Below are positions 55,859 through 64,000 of a stretch of DNA of 64,000 bases, piece after piece. A model generated the notes under the pieces. The model was not told the DNA's origin, did not search any database, and saw nothing but the letters and a program-made list of their open reading frames with translations. Within the stretch, counting starts at the first letter, position 1. Each line of letters opens with the position of its first letter. A program made the translations under genes and the position numbers. This stretch comes from Kiritimatiellia bacterium (lineage in GTDB: Bacteria > Verrucomicrobiota > Kiritimatiellia > RFP12 > UBA1067): the NCBI GenBank assembly GCA_017450695.1, contig JAFSTA010000076.1, positions 1-64,000 on the forward strand, in the 5' to 3' direction.

Positions 55859-57157
55859 ATGCCGCGTCGTACCACCCTGCCGCCGCGTGGTGGCAAACTG
55901 GCCTGTAGTTTCTGCGGGCGTACGGAGGACGATCGCGCCCTGATCATCCCCGGTCCGAACGGATGCGGAATCTGCTGCGATTGCGTCGAGTTCTGCACCC
56001 AGATCATCAAGGAGGCGATGCAACCCGATTCCAAAGGGAATGAGCCGTCTTCCTTACCGGCGTTGAAGGTCCCGGTCCCTTCGGAAATCAAGGCGTTTCT
56101 GGATCTCCATGTGATCGGTCACGAAGAGACGAAAAAGGTCCTCTCCGTGGCGGTCCACAACCATTACACGCGCTTGAACCAAGAGATTGTCCAGAAGAAA
56201 TCTCCCGGCAAGAACGATCCGTACGCGGATGTCGAGATCGAGAAGAGCAATGTCCTTCTGATCGGTCCGACGGGATGCGGCAAGACGCTCTTCGCCAAGA
56301 CGCTCGCCAAGTTGCTGAACGTGCCGTTTGCCATTGCCGACGCGACAACCTTGACGGAAGCCGGTTACGTGGGTGAGGATGTCGAGAACATTCTTCTCTA
56401 TCTGATCCAGGCGGCGAACGGGAATGTCCAGGCGGCGGAACGCGGGATTGTCTATATCGACGAGATCGACAAGATCGGGCGCAAGACCGACAACGTTTCC
56501 ATCACGCGCGACGTGTCGGGCGAGGGCGTGCAGCAGGCGTTGCTGAAGATTCTGGAGGGGACTGTCGCGCATGTGCCGCCGCAGGGCGGGCGCAAGCATC
56601 CCCAGCAGGAGTACATCAAAATCGACACCCACAACATCCTCTTCATTTGTGGCGGAGCGTTCGTCGGCCTCGACTCCGTGGTCAAGCGGCGCGAGGGACA
56701 GCGTACGATCGGGTATGCGGGCGGTGGAGCTGCCGCCGCCTCTTCTGGAACGGAAACTGGGGATGAACTGGACAAACGGCTCGATGTGCAGCCGGAGGAT
56801 CTGGTCAAGTTCGGGCTGATTCCCGAATTCGTCGGCCGTCTGCCGATTGTCGTGAGCATGAATGAGGTTTCCGAGAAGGATTTGGTCCGGATTTTGACGG
56901 AACCGAAGAACTGTCTCGTGCGCCAGTTCCAGAAACTCTTCGCGATGCAGGGGATGGATCTTTCGTTTACGGAAGATGCGCTGCGCGAGATCGCGCGCGC
57001 CGCCGTCGCCCGCAAGACCGGGGCGAGGGGACTGCGTGCCGTCATGGAGTCGCTGATGATGGACATCATGTACGAAGCCCCCAGCAACCCGGATCTGAAG
57101 AAGGTTCAGGTTTCGGCGGAGGACGTGCGGAGGATTCTCAAGCTGGCGGCGGCGTGA
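55859..57157 (+). CDS. clpX: ClpX ATPase, protease specificity subunit
   Basis: 432 residues. The N-terminal zinc-binding domain shows CSFCG and [11 protein letters not shown]; Walker A GPTGCGKT and Walker [11 protein letters not shown] follow, with [18 protein letters not shown] and GxLP-type substrate loops, and the C-terminal AAA small domain. Unfolds substrates for ClpP. Follows clpP by 3 bp. Confidence 0.97.
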   Translation: MPRRTTLPPRGGKLACSFCGRTEDDRALIIPGPNGCGICCDCVEFCTQIIKEAMQPDSKGNEPSSLPALKVPVPSEIKAFLDLHVIGHEETKKVLSVAVHNHYTRLNQEIVQKKSPGKNDPYADVEIEKSNVLLIGPTGCGKTLFAKTLAKLLNVPFAIADATTLTEAGYVGEDVENILLYLIQAANGNVQAAERGIVYIDEIDKIGRKTDNVSITRDVSGEGVQQALLKILEGTVAHVPPQGGRKHPQQEYIKIDTHNILFICGGAFVGLDSVVKRREGQRTIGYAGGGAAAASSGTETGDELDKRLDVQPEDLVKFGLIPEFVGRLPIVVSMNEVSEKDLVRILTEPKNCLVRQFQKLFAMQGMDLSFTEDALREIARAAVARKTGARGLRAVMESLMMDIMYEAPSNPDLKKVQVSAEDVRRILKLAAA

Positions 57158-57300
57158 GTGTCCGCACCTTCCTGTGGAGTTGTTTTCAAATCGCAGGGGC
57201 GCGGAGGGATGGATAGACACGCTTGTTGCGACCGTGTGCGCAAGGATGGGTGTGGAACGAGAAGCTGACAGCCAAGTGAAAGACAAGGACGTGTGAACTC

Positions 57301-58044
57301 ATGGAAAGCGAAAAACAGTTTGTCTGCATGAAGTGGGGGAAGTTTTACACGGCGGATTACGTGAACCGCCTCTACAATTCCGTCAAACGCCATACGACGC
57401 CTCCGTTCACATTCTATTGCCTGACGAACGAGTCGGAGGGGATCAACCCCGAAGTCAAGATTCTGCCGTGCCCGACCGTGCCGATTCCGCACCCGATGTG
57501 CGTGCGCGGCTGGCGCAAGGTCTCCCTCTGGGGCAAGCCGGAGATTACCGGACTGAACGGACAGATCCTCTTTTTGGATTTGGACTTGATCATCACCGGG
57601 TCGCTCGACGAGTTCTTCACCTATCAGGGCAAGTCCGACTATCTTGTGATGTACAACTACACGACGCCCGGACGGAACATCGGGAACACCTCGGTGTTTC
57701 GCCTGACCGTCGGCGCCCATCCCGAGGTTTACGAGAAACTGCTGGCGGAACCGCTGGAAATGCAGAAGGCCTATCGGAATTCGCAGACGTTCGTTTCCCG
57801 CACGGCTCCCTCGATGGACTTCTGGCCGGATCCGTGGATTCGCCACTACAAGACGCACTGCCTGCGTCCGTGGCCACTCTACCTCTTCCTCCAGCCGCGG
57901 ATATTCCCGGATGCGAAAATCATCGCCTGTACGGGGCATCCGCGCCCGGACGAGTTGGTCGAGGGCAAGTGGAAGTCCCCCTGGTACAAGAAATTCTACA
58001 AGCATACGCCCCCCGTCAAGTTCGTACAGGAGAACTGGAGGTAG
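57301..58044 (+). CDS. Glycosyltransferase-like protein
   Basis: 247 residues. Resembles nucleotide-diphospho-sugar transferases: a CLTNESEG beta strand near residue 40, and a DxD-type motif ILFLDLDLIITG (about 83-94) that would bind metal and sugar nucleotide. First of three adjacent glycosyltransferase genes. Its TAG stop lies within the ribosome-binding site of the next gene (GGAGGTAG), so the two are tightly coupled. Acceptor unknown. Confidence 0.8.
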   Translation: MESEKQFVCMKWGKFYTADYVNRLYNSVKRHTTPPFTFYCLTNESEGINPEVKILPCPTVPIPHPMCVRGWRKVSLWGKPEITGLNGQILFLDLDLIITGSLDEFFTYQGKSDYLVMYNYTTPGRNIGNTSVFRLTVGAHPEVYEKLLAEPLEMQKAYRNSQTFVSRTAPSMDFWPDPWIRHYKTHCLRPWPLYLFLQPRIFPDAKIIACTGHPRPDELVEGKWKSPWYKKFYKHTPPVKFVQENWR

Positions 58045-58048
58045 TCCC

Positions 58049-59074
58049 GTGCGGATTCTGCTCGTGGACAATATGCAGATCCGCCGTTACGGGAATGTGC
58101 GGATTCTGACGGATCAGATTCTGGCGGCGGGCGCGGTCCGCAACGGGTGGCGCTTTCTGGAATTTAGCGACCGGGATATCGGACGCTACCTTTCCCCGTT
58201 CGGGATCCGCCCCATCGGGGAACGCGCCGTGAACCGGAAGCTGGTTCGCACGGCGCGTGAGTTCCGTCCCGACGTGATCTTCTTCGGCCATTGCGACTTT
58301 ATCCGGAATCGTGCGCTGGAGGAGATCCGCTCGGCCCTCCCCTCCGTGCGCATGGCGCATTTCAACTACGATGCCATCTGGCAGGACTGGACGCTCCACC
58401 AGATTCGCGAGCGGATGCCGACCACAGACGCGATTTTTACCTCCACCGCCGGGGAACGGCTGAAGGATTTCCTGACGGGACGGAATGTCGCCGCCTACCT
58501 GCCGACGCCCTGCGATCCGGCATTCGAGACGGAGGACAATTCCGCGAAGGAGGAATTTACCTACGACCTGCTTTTCTGCGGACGCGAATCCCCCGGTTCG
58601 CTCCGCGACCGCCAGATGCGCGAACTGTATGACTCGCTGCGCGGCAAACTCCGGTTCGGGCTTTTCGGAATGTTCGGCAATCCGCCGGTTTTCGGGGCGG
58701 CCTACGAAGAGGCGTTGGCGCAGTCGAAGATGTCGCTCAACCTGAGCCGCGAGGACGGCTGGCCGCTCTACTCTTCCGACCGGATCGCGCACCTGATGGC
58801 CAACGGGCTGCTCACCTTCCAGAGCGCGGGCGGTGGGTTCCAGCGGTTTTTCACGGACAGGGAAATGATCTTCTTCGACGGCGTGAAGGACTTATGCGAG
58901 AAGGTGCTGTATTATCAGGCGCATGACGAGGAACGTCGCGCGGTTGCCGCCGCCGGGCGTGCCGCCTATCACCGGATGTTCAACAGCGGTCGCGTGTTGA
59001 AGTATCTGGTTGAAACCCTGCTGGCCATTCCCTATTCCGAGTCCTACGAGTGGGCAGATGAGGTGTATCGATGA
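58049..59074 (+). CDS. Glycosyltransferase, CgeB/YkvP-like
   Basis: 341 residues. I use the GTG at 58049 as start: GGAGG lies 7 nt upstream and the frame upstream overlaps the previous gene. GT-B-like pattern with two Rossmann halves; the C-terminal half has MSLNLSREDGWPLYSSDRI, LMANGLLTFQSAGG and FFDGVKDLCEKV, as in PF13524 (Glyco_trans_1_2) proteins. Likely involved in a surface polysaccharide with its neighbours. Confidence 0.82.
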   Translation: MRILLVDNMQIRRYGNVRILTDQILAAGAVRNGWRFLEFSDRDIGRYLSPFGIRPIGERAVNRKLVRTAREFRPDVIFFGHCDFIRNRALEEIRSALPSVRMAHFNYDAIWQDWTLHQIRERMPTTDAIFTSTAGERLKDFLTGRNVAAYLPTPCDPAFETEDNSAKEEFTYDLLFCGRESPGSLRDRQMRELYDSLRGKLRFGLFGMFGNPPVFGAAYEEALAQSKMSLNLSREDGWPLYSSDRIAHLMANGLLTFQSAGGGFQRFFTDREMIFFDGVKDLCEKVLYYQAHDEERRAVAAAGRAAYHRMFNSGRVLKYLVETLLAIPYSESYEWADEVYR

Positions 59075-59120
59075 AAGTTCGTATCCCGTGTCGGTCCGGT
59101 AGTATTGGGGGGTAAGTTTC

Positions 59121-60299
59121 GTGAACCGCCAACTCAGAACTCAGAACTCAGAACTCGGAACTTCCAGGCGAGAACCGGTCATCCTTCAAGTCCTCCCCGC
59201 TCTGGAAATGGGGGGCGTGGAACGGGGAACGGTGGAAGTCGCAACCGCCCTGCAGGCCGCCGGAATCCGCAACTATGTCGCCTCCGCCGGAGGACGGCTC
59301 GTCTCCGAACTGGGAAAAAACGGCGTCCGCCATATCCAGCTGCCGCTTGCCACGAAGTCCCCGTTCGGAATCTGGCGCAATTCGTTGCGACTCGCGTCTC
59401 TCGCCCGAGAACTGGGCGTCACCCTGTTTCACGTCCGTTCCCGCGCCCCCGCCTGGTCGGTCTTTTTTGTCAGCCGGAAAACGGGGATTCCTTTTCTTGC
59501 CACCTACCACGGCGTCTATGGGATTACCCCGCCCTGGCTCAAAAAACGTTACAACGCCGTCATGTTAAAAGGCGTGAAGGTGATTGCCGTCTCGGACTTC
59601 GTGCGGAATCACATCGAAACCGAGTATGGCGTGGAGAGTTCTCGGATCGTTCGCATCCACCGGGGGGCGGATACGGACTACTTTAATCCCGATAAAATCC
59701 CGAGTGCGCGCATTGCTGAAATCAAGGCGGGGTACGGAATCGCTCCCGAAACGCCGGTCGTCACGCTGGTGGGGCGACTGACGGGATGGAAGGGGCAGAA
59801 ACTGCTGCTCGATGCCTTCACGCGCATGGCGCACCGAAATTTCGCCTGCCTCCTTGTCGGATCGGATCAGGGGCGTACCGAGTACACGCGGGAACTGGAG
59901 GATCGGATCGCCCACTTGCCGACCGGCATCGCCGTCCAGATTATCCAGTCCTCGCCAGACATGGCTGAGACCTACGCGATGAGCGACATCGTGGTCAACG
60001 CCTCCACCAGTCCCGAGGCCTTCGGCCGGGTTATCCCGGAAGCACAGGCGATGCGGAGACTGACGCTCGGAGCCGCGCACGGCGGCGCGTGCGAAACGAT
60101 CGATGACGGAAAGACCGGCTTTCTCTTTACCCCCGGCGACGCCGACGCGCTGGCGCGGCAGCTCGACTTGATGCTCGACCTGCTGCCTGAAGAACGTGTC
60201 CGGATCGGGGAAGCCGCCCGCGCCTCCGTCGTCGCGAACTTCTCCACCCGCCAACTCTGCGAAAAGACCATCGCCCTCTACCGCCAGCTTCACGGCTAG
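59121..60299 (+). CDS. Glycosyltransferase family 4-like
   Basis: 392 residues. N-terminal GT4 domain (ALEMGGVERGTVEVATAL, HVRSRAPAWS) and C-terminal glycosyl-transferase group 1 domain with VGRLTGWKGQKLLLDAF and the EAFGRVIPEAQAM motif (family E-x7-E). Start is the GTG at 59121, 8 nt after a G-run; no better in-frame start exists before the conserved region. The first 16 residues are encoded by an AACTCAG tandem repeat. Last gene of the cluster. Confidence 0.88.
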   Translation: MNRQLRTQNSELGTSRREPVILQVLPALEMGGVERGTVEVATALQAAGIRNYVASAGGRLVSELGKNGVRHIQLPLATKSPFGIWRNSLRLASLARELGVTLFHVRSRAPAWSVFFVSRKTGIPFLATYHGVYGITPPWLKKRYNAVMLKGVKVIAVSDFVRNHIETEYGVESSRIVRIHRGADTDYFNPDKIPSARIAEIKAGYGIAPETPVVTLVGRLTGWKGQKLLLDAFTRMAHRNFACLLVGSDQGRTEYTRELEDRIAHLPTGIAVQIIQSSPDMAETYAMSDIVVNASTSPEAFGRVIPEAQAMRRLTLGAAHGGACETIDDGKTGFLFTPGDADALARQLDLMLDLLPEERVRIGEAARASVVANFSTRQLCEKTIALYRQLHG

Positions 60300-61009
60300 C
60301 CTATGAGTTCAAGGTTGGGCGGTTGGGTTAAATGATTCAATCGTCGCTGCCGCGACTTGAAATCGGCCGACCGGGTGAGTAAGGACGCGGGCCTCGTCTA
60401 TAACTTCAACCCCCGGCGTGTAGTATAGCAAGTTATCTGAATAGAATCACTCAGGCAACGCGCGAGCGAAGGGGCTAAAAGCTAACAGCTACAAGCTAAC
60501 ACCTTACCTATAAGTTCAAGGTTGGGGGGGTAGCCCGTCGCGTACCGTCTAGAATGACTAGAAGTTCTAGAGTCTCTAGAACCTCTGGCCTACCGACACC
60601 AGCCTAGTGGGGAATACAGGAACAACGGCCACATCCTCCTTTATCCATTCCGTGAGATCCGTGTATTCCGTGGCTTTCAAACTGTCCAACAGAGGAATTT
60701 CCATGAGAATCGCATCGAAATTAGCCCGATTTTCGCCGATTGTGAAAATTGGTTAAATCAATATCGTGATTTTTGTAAGAGTGTGATACGATATAAATAT
60801 TCAAGGGGTCTAATTGACGAGAAATGAGAAAAAACTTTTGCAGGAATGGTCGGATAGGGGTGAGTGGCTTGAATCGGTCAGCCCAATTGGAAAGGGGGTG
60901 CTTAGATAAGCAAGAAACTTTTTGATTCATTTCTTGTAAGACCGGCGCGGTGTCGTCGTTTTTCCCCTGTGTTCGTTCACGCTCACCAACTCTCAAAGAA
61001 AGGAATTCA
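60300..61009. other. Gap before ECF-like sigma factor
   Basis: No gene seen. Repeats: TTAAATGATTCAATCG/GAAATCGG word (60326-60372), TTCTAGAGTCTCTAGAA (60565-60582) with flanking CTAGAA words, and the CCGTG element plus CCAACAGAGGAATT (60658-60704). From 60718 to about 60860 the sequence turns AT-rich, with an inverted repeat ATATCGT (60761-60767) / ACGATAT (60788-60794) overlapping a TATAAA. Confidence 0.6.
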
Positions 61010-61627
61010 ATGAAACTAGACAAAGAGACAATCGTTTCCTACCCAAATCAGTCCGTCTGGTCTGATTACTACAACAGGTTCCGCGGCCCGCTTTTGAATA
61101 TGCTCCGGCGCAACAGCCAGTCCTCCGCTGACTGTGAGGATGCCGTGGAAGAGGCTTTCCATAAACTGATGCATAAGAAAGATTATGACTCCTATGGCGA
61201 CAAGAAGCCGGAGACGGAATCGAGCTGGTTTTGGGCGCTTTACTGGCAGTCGCGCGCCTACCTTTCACACCTCAAGAGTCGATGCGAAACACACGCGAAG
61301 TATGTCGAGCGTACCGCGAAAGAATTGGAAGAAGACTTTGCCGGCAGGTATCTGGGCGAAGCAATCGATTCCGACATTCGCACCCGCTCGCTCATGCGTG
61401 CCCTTGAAACACTGAAGGCGAAGCAAGGTGTTTCGCCCCGGGACCTGGAGATTTATGTGAACCGTAAGATACATGAATTGCCGTCGAAGGTGGTTGCTGA
61501 GAAATACGGGATTACGGCGAATAATGTGGACCAGGTTACTTGGCGTGTCGGATGTATTGTCCGCAAGCACGGACCGAGGCACTTCAAGGCCGCGCTTCGT
61601 CGCGAAAGATACGGACATGTCGCGTAA
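61010..61627 (+). CDS. ECF-like sigma factor
   Basis: 205 residues. Region 2-like block at 20-80 (SADCEDAVEEAFHKLMHKK, the DxxQDxF-type position) and a region 4-like HTH at about 150-185 (LPSKVVAEKYGITANNVDQV). The inter-region linker is longer than usual and the spacing is atypical, so it may be a divergent ECF or a regulator. AAAGGA precedes the ATG. A palindrome ATATCGT-N20-ACGATAT lies 220 bp upstream. Downstream is a sigma-54 promoter, so its relation to the next genes is regulatory at most. Confidence 0.7.
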   Translation: MKLDKETIVSYPNQSVWSDYYNRFRGPLLNMLRRNSQSSADCEDAVEEAFHKLMHKKDYDSYGDKKPETESSWFWALYWQSRAYLSHLKSRCETHAKYVERTAKELEEDFAGRYLGEAIDSDIRTRSLMRALETLKAKQGVSPRDLEIYVNRKIHELPSKVVAEKYGITANNVDQVTWRVGCIVRKHGPRHFKAALRRERYGHVA

Positions 61628-61655
61628 GTTCGGAGACGAGTGGGGAATGCCATAG

Positions 61656-61711
61656 TTAGGTTGGGTGGTTAGGTGGTTGGGTGGTTAGGTGGTTGGGTGG
61701 TTTGGTGGTTG
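61656..61711. repeat. TGGTTAGGTGGTTGGG array
   Basis: Six or seven 8-bp units of GGTGGTTAGGTGGTTGGG type in tandem; minus-strand equivalent of the array at 43895-43976. Confidence 0.75.
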
Positions 61712-61871
61712 AAGGGTAGGGACTTATCCTTATTTCCATTTCAGCGCGTGGCGCGAACCTGCCTGCTTATAGACAACGATATAGTATTTTCTAGAATCAT
61801 CCAGCGCGTAAGATATGGCTTGCCCAAATGTGTGTTCAGATACTGATCAAATATTGAATCGCTGCAATATT

Positions 61872-61885
61872 TTTGAACATTCAAA
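61872..61885. promoter_or_regulatory. Possible activator site upstream of sigma-54 promoter
   Basis: TTTGAACATTCAAA, a perfect 6+6 palindrome with a 2-bp centre, about 60 bp upstream of the -24 element. Position fits an enhancer-binding protein site, but only by context. Confidence 0.35.
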
Positions 61886-61943
61886 TTCGGTCTCATGTGA
61901 AAAAATGCAACAAATATTCGTCATGATGTAAGAAATTGGTACA

Positions 61944-61959
61944 TGGTACAGTTCTTGCA
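61944..61959 (+). promoter_or_regulatory. Sigma-54 (-24/-12) promoter of small protein-AAA operon
   Basis: TGGTACAGTTCTTGCA: GG (61945-61946) and GC (61957-61958) exactly 10 bp apart, matching TGGYRYR-N4-TTGCA. It shares GTTCTTGC with the rtcB promoter at 26311. Expected start near 61970, about 40 nt before the ATG. Confidence 0.8.
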
Positions 61960-62009
61960 TTATGTGAGAGGAAAAACGAATGACTCTTACAAAATGAAAG
62001 GAAGGAAAA

Positions 62010-62315
62010 ATGGTAAAAGAGGAAGATTCGAGGATTGCGGAAGATTTCTTTACAGGAATCGAAAAACACGCAGAGCGGGGTCTGCAAAGGTCTCGTACAC
62101 GCGGGAAGAAAAAGCCGGAAGAACTTTTCTCCAACGTGAAGGTGGAAATGGTCATGCGCATCTACGGGGTCTCGCGTACCAAGGCGCTCGAAATCATCAC
62201 CACGCGCGAGAGTGAAATAAAGACCGCGGAAGGCGAGGGGGCTGACCGCTCGACGGAGGAAGACTGTGATGTAGCGTTCATTTCCGCCAAGGAATTCTTC
62301 GCAGGGAAAAATTGA
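62010..62315 (+). CDS. Small conserved unknown protein, MRIYGVS family, copy 2
   Basis: 101 residues, unknown function. AAGGA precedes the ATG. An acidic N-terminus (EEDSRIAEDFF) and a basic segment (24-36) lead to the core VKVEMVMRIYGVSRTKALEI (43-62), then an acidic C-terminus. About 20 of 31 core positions are identical to the protein at 26387, and the genomic layout is the same: a sigma-54 promoter, the small gene, then an effector. Next gene starts 31 bp downstream. Confidence 0.8.
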   Translation: MVKEEDSRIAEDFFTGIEKHAERGLQRSRTRGKKKPEELFSNVKVEMVMRIYGVSRTKALEIITTRESEIKTAEGEGADRSTEEDCDVAFISAKEFFAGKN

Positions 62316-62346
62316 AGGCAACAGTAAAAGGAAAGGAAAAGACAAC

Positions 62347-64000
62347 ATGGCTAAATTCAAGCAGATTCCACAGAACTATCTGTTTCGCGCACTCCTCAAG
62401 TACTGGGGAAACATGGTGCGCAACTTTAACGAGGATTGCCGCGATGACGATTTCTTCGATGTCGTGCGCAACTGCTTCGACCACGACCGTGCGGTAGAAC
62501 TCATCGAGGTCGCCTACACGGAGCAGGAAATCGAGGAAATGCGCCGGGCGAAATCGCGTTGCAACCGGCTCGACCTCTCGGATTCGATGGACGATGTGTT
62601 TACCGTCCTTTGGAATCACGACGGTTCGCGTAAAAAATGCCGCGCCGTGCTGGACGCTATCCGGAAGTATATGCTTGCGGATTCGGACAAGCAGGGCGAC
62701 GGGGATATCGTGGTGCAGCGCTTTTCAGTCCTGAAGCGCATCATGAAGCTGGACGAGCTGGAGGCCGATATCCTCATGTTCGCATACGTGCGTGACCAGA
62801 CTTGTTTCTCTTGGCCGCTCAGGGTAGAGAACCGCTTGAAACCGCTCTACTACGCGATGGCTCTGGACCGTTCCTACGCTGAGGTCGCAAAAGCGATGTC
62901 GGCGCAGGGGAAACTGATGAAGCTCGAACTGCTCGATGACGACTATGACTTCAATGTGCGGGTGTTCGGCGGATTCATGGACGGTATATCGGACGAAGCG
63001 TTCGAACGGCACTTCTACGCGAAGGGAGACACGGAGGATGTCTTGCCGTGGGAATTCTACGGAGACCTCGCGGCGAAGGATGGCGAGGTCTTGAAGCGGA
63101 TGATTACCGCGAGCGGAGGCAAGTGCAACATTCTTCTCTACGGTGTACCCGGAACGGGGAAGACCTCGTTCGCTCGTTCCCTGGCAAAGCAACTGGGCCG
63201 CACCATCTATGAAATCAAGCAGGGGGATGAGGACGGCAAGAACATGAAGTCCGAGGCTCGCTTGGTCGGCATCCAGGTCTGCAACGGGCAGGAAGACCCG
63301 GAGGAAAGCCTGATGATGATTGATGAGGCGGACGCGCTTCTTCGCGGTTCGTCCTCTGGGTTCAGCCTCTTCGGTTTCGACTTCGGCGGTGGCAAAACGA
63401 CGGAGAAAGGCGTGATGAACTCCATTCTCGATGAGATGCGGATACCCGCCATCTGGATTTCCAACACGCCGGCTATGATGATGGACGAGTCTGTCCGCCG
63501 CCGCTTCGATTACTCCATCTGCTTTGAGCGCCTCAACGGCGCGCAGCGCGTCGCCATCTGGCGCAACCAGGTGGCGAAACACGGACTGGAGGCGTTGATT
63601 CCCGACGCGAAGACTGAGGAGTACGCGGCGAAATACGAGACGAGCGCGGGCGGCATCTCCACCGTCCTCACGAACGTGAAGCGCATGGCGCCGGAACCGG
63701 AGAAGGTGGACGAGCTGGTCGCAACCCTCATGAAGCCCCACTGCCAGCTCATGGGGGTGAAGAACGTCAACGGATTCCTTCCCGCGAAGGACTACTCGCT
63801 CGACGGCCTCAACATCAAGGGGAAGGTTAAGCTCGACCGTCTGGTGGCGGCTGCGCGGAACTACCTGGACGCGGAGTTCGGTTCTGCGGACGCGGACAAG
63901 CCCCGCATGAACATCCTCCTCTTCGGGCCTCCCGGAACGGGCAAGACCGAGTTCGTGAAGTACCTCGGCAAGACGCTGGACCGCAAGGTCGTGGTCATGA
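62347..64000 (+). CDS. Tandem AAA+ ATPase, partial (continues past window)
   Basis: 551 residues visible, open at the right edge. Residues 1-255 form a helical N-terminal region with no recognised domain. The first AAA+ module has Walker A GVPGTGKTS (266-274), Walker B SLMMIDEAD (321-329) and an arginine-rich sensor/finger stretch (DESVRRRFDYS). A second Walker A GPPGTGKTE (527-535) begins another module that runs off the window. Double AAA+ proteins usually remodel protein or nucleoprotein complexes. The ATG at 62347 follows the small gene by 31 bp with AAAGGAAAGG upstream, in the same sigma-54 operon. Confidence 0.88.
   Translation, partial: MAKFKQIPQNYLFRALLKYWGNMVRNFNEDCRDDDFFDVVRNCFDHDRAVELIEVAYTEQEIEEMRRAKSRCNRLDLSDSMDDVFTVLWNHDGSRKKCRAVLDAIRKYMLADSDKQGDGDIVVQRFSVLKRIMKLDELEADILMFAYVRDQTCFSWPLRVENRLKPLYYAMALDRSYAEVAKAMSAQGKLMKLELLDDDYDFNVRVFGGFMDGISDEAFERHFYAKGDTEDVLPWEFYGDLAAKDGEVLKRMITASGGKCNILLYGVPGTGKTSFARSLAKQLGRTIYEIKQGDEDGKNMKSEARLVGIQVCNGQEDPEESLMMIDEADALLRGSSSGFSLFGFDFGGGKTTEKGVMNSILDEMRIPAIWISNTPAMMMDESVRRRFDYSICFERLNGAQRVAIWRNQVAKHGLEALIPDAKTEEYAAKYETSAGGISTVLTNVKRMAPEPEKVDELVATLMKPHCQLMGVKNVNGFLPAKDYSLDGLNIKGKVKLDRLVAAARNYLDAEFGSADADKPRMNILLFGPPGTGKTEFVKYLGKTLDRKVVVM

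Noticed and set aside
60886-60905. Third sigma-54-like site (TTGGAAAGGGGGTGCTTAG)
   Set aside because: Only 9 bp between GG and GC; the -24/-12 spacing is strict at 10 bp.

Overview
This is a GC-rich (roughly 58-60% by eye) bacterial chromosome segment with no rRNA, tRNA, CRISPR array or intact insertion sequence that I could recognise. The gene set (TrpB2-type tryptophan synthase beta, a secreted GH51/GH16/beta-helix carbohydrate arsenal, repeated Gfo/Idh/MocA oxidoreductases, a Cys-rich FeoB-associated protein, an alpha2-type glycyl-tRNA synthetase) fits an anaerobic or gut-type member of the PVC group, most likely Verrucomicrobiota/Kiritimatiellota or a relative. That placement is inference; no 16S gene is present.

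Layout. 0.7-7.3 kb: minus-strand operon nusA-infB-tyrS-(TerB/J-domain protein) behind a near-consensus promoter. 7.6-9 kb: a THUMP-type RNA methyltransferase. 9.3-20 kb: a carbohydrate block (large secreted glycosidase-like protein, GH51 arabinofuranosidase, parallel beta-helix protein) interrupted by a TrpB2 gene. 20.1-21.7 kb: queF-queC-queD with ATGA stop/start overlaps (queuosine precursor). 21.8-26.3 kb: a DUF4143-type ATPase with an apparently leaderless promoter, a Tat-type FAD oxidoreductase and an ADP-ribosylglycohydrolase. 26.3-31.5 kb: an RtcB RNA ligase operon headed by a small unknown protein and a sigma-54 promoter, then a DUF932-like protein and an SF2 helicase. 32.3-36.9 kb: ferrous iron operon (outer-membrane protein, two FeoA, FeoB with a large acidic insertion, Cys-rich partner). 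37.7-42.8 kb: glyS, then an overlapping oxidoreductase/Lrp/aminotransferase cluster and a YgjP-like metallopeptidase. 42.9-47.6 kb: an ECF sigma factor with a small Pro-rich partner, then gyrB-era. 47.7-50.7 kb: oxidoreductase/TIM-barrel/oxidoreductase sugar operon ending in a strong terminator. 51.7-57.2 kb: cdsA, GH16, and tig-clpP-clpX. 57.3-60.3 kb: three glycosyltransferases. 61.0-64 kb: an ECF-like sigma factor, a second sigma-54 promoter, a paralogue of the small protein, and a tandem AAA+ ATPase running off the window.

The most interesting signal is the pairing of two sigma-54 (-24/-12) promoters, 35 kb apart, each driving a paralogous roughly 100-residue protein with a shared central motif followed by an RNA-repair ligase (RtcB) in one case and a double AAA+ ATPase in the other. 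Together they look like a stress regulon. The second notable feature is the very heavy load of structured intergenic repeats: a triple-hairpin element, a 100-bp element with 95% identity between two copies, AAGTTGT elements, CCGTGTATTCCGTGG elements and TGGTTAGG arrays. Nearly every large gap contains a mosaic of them.
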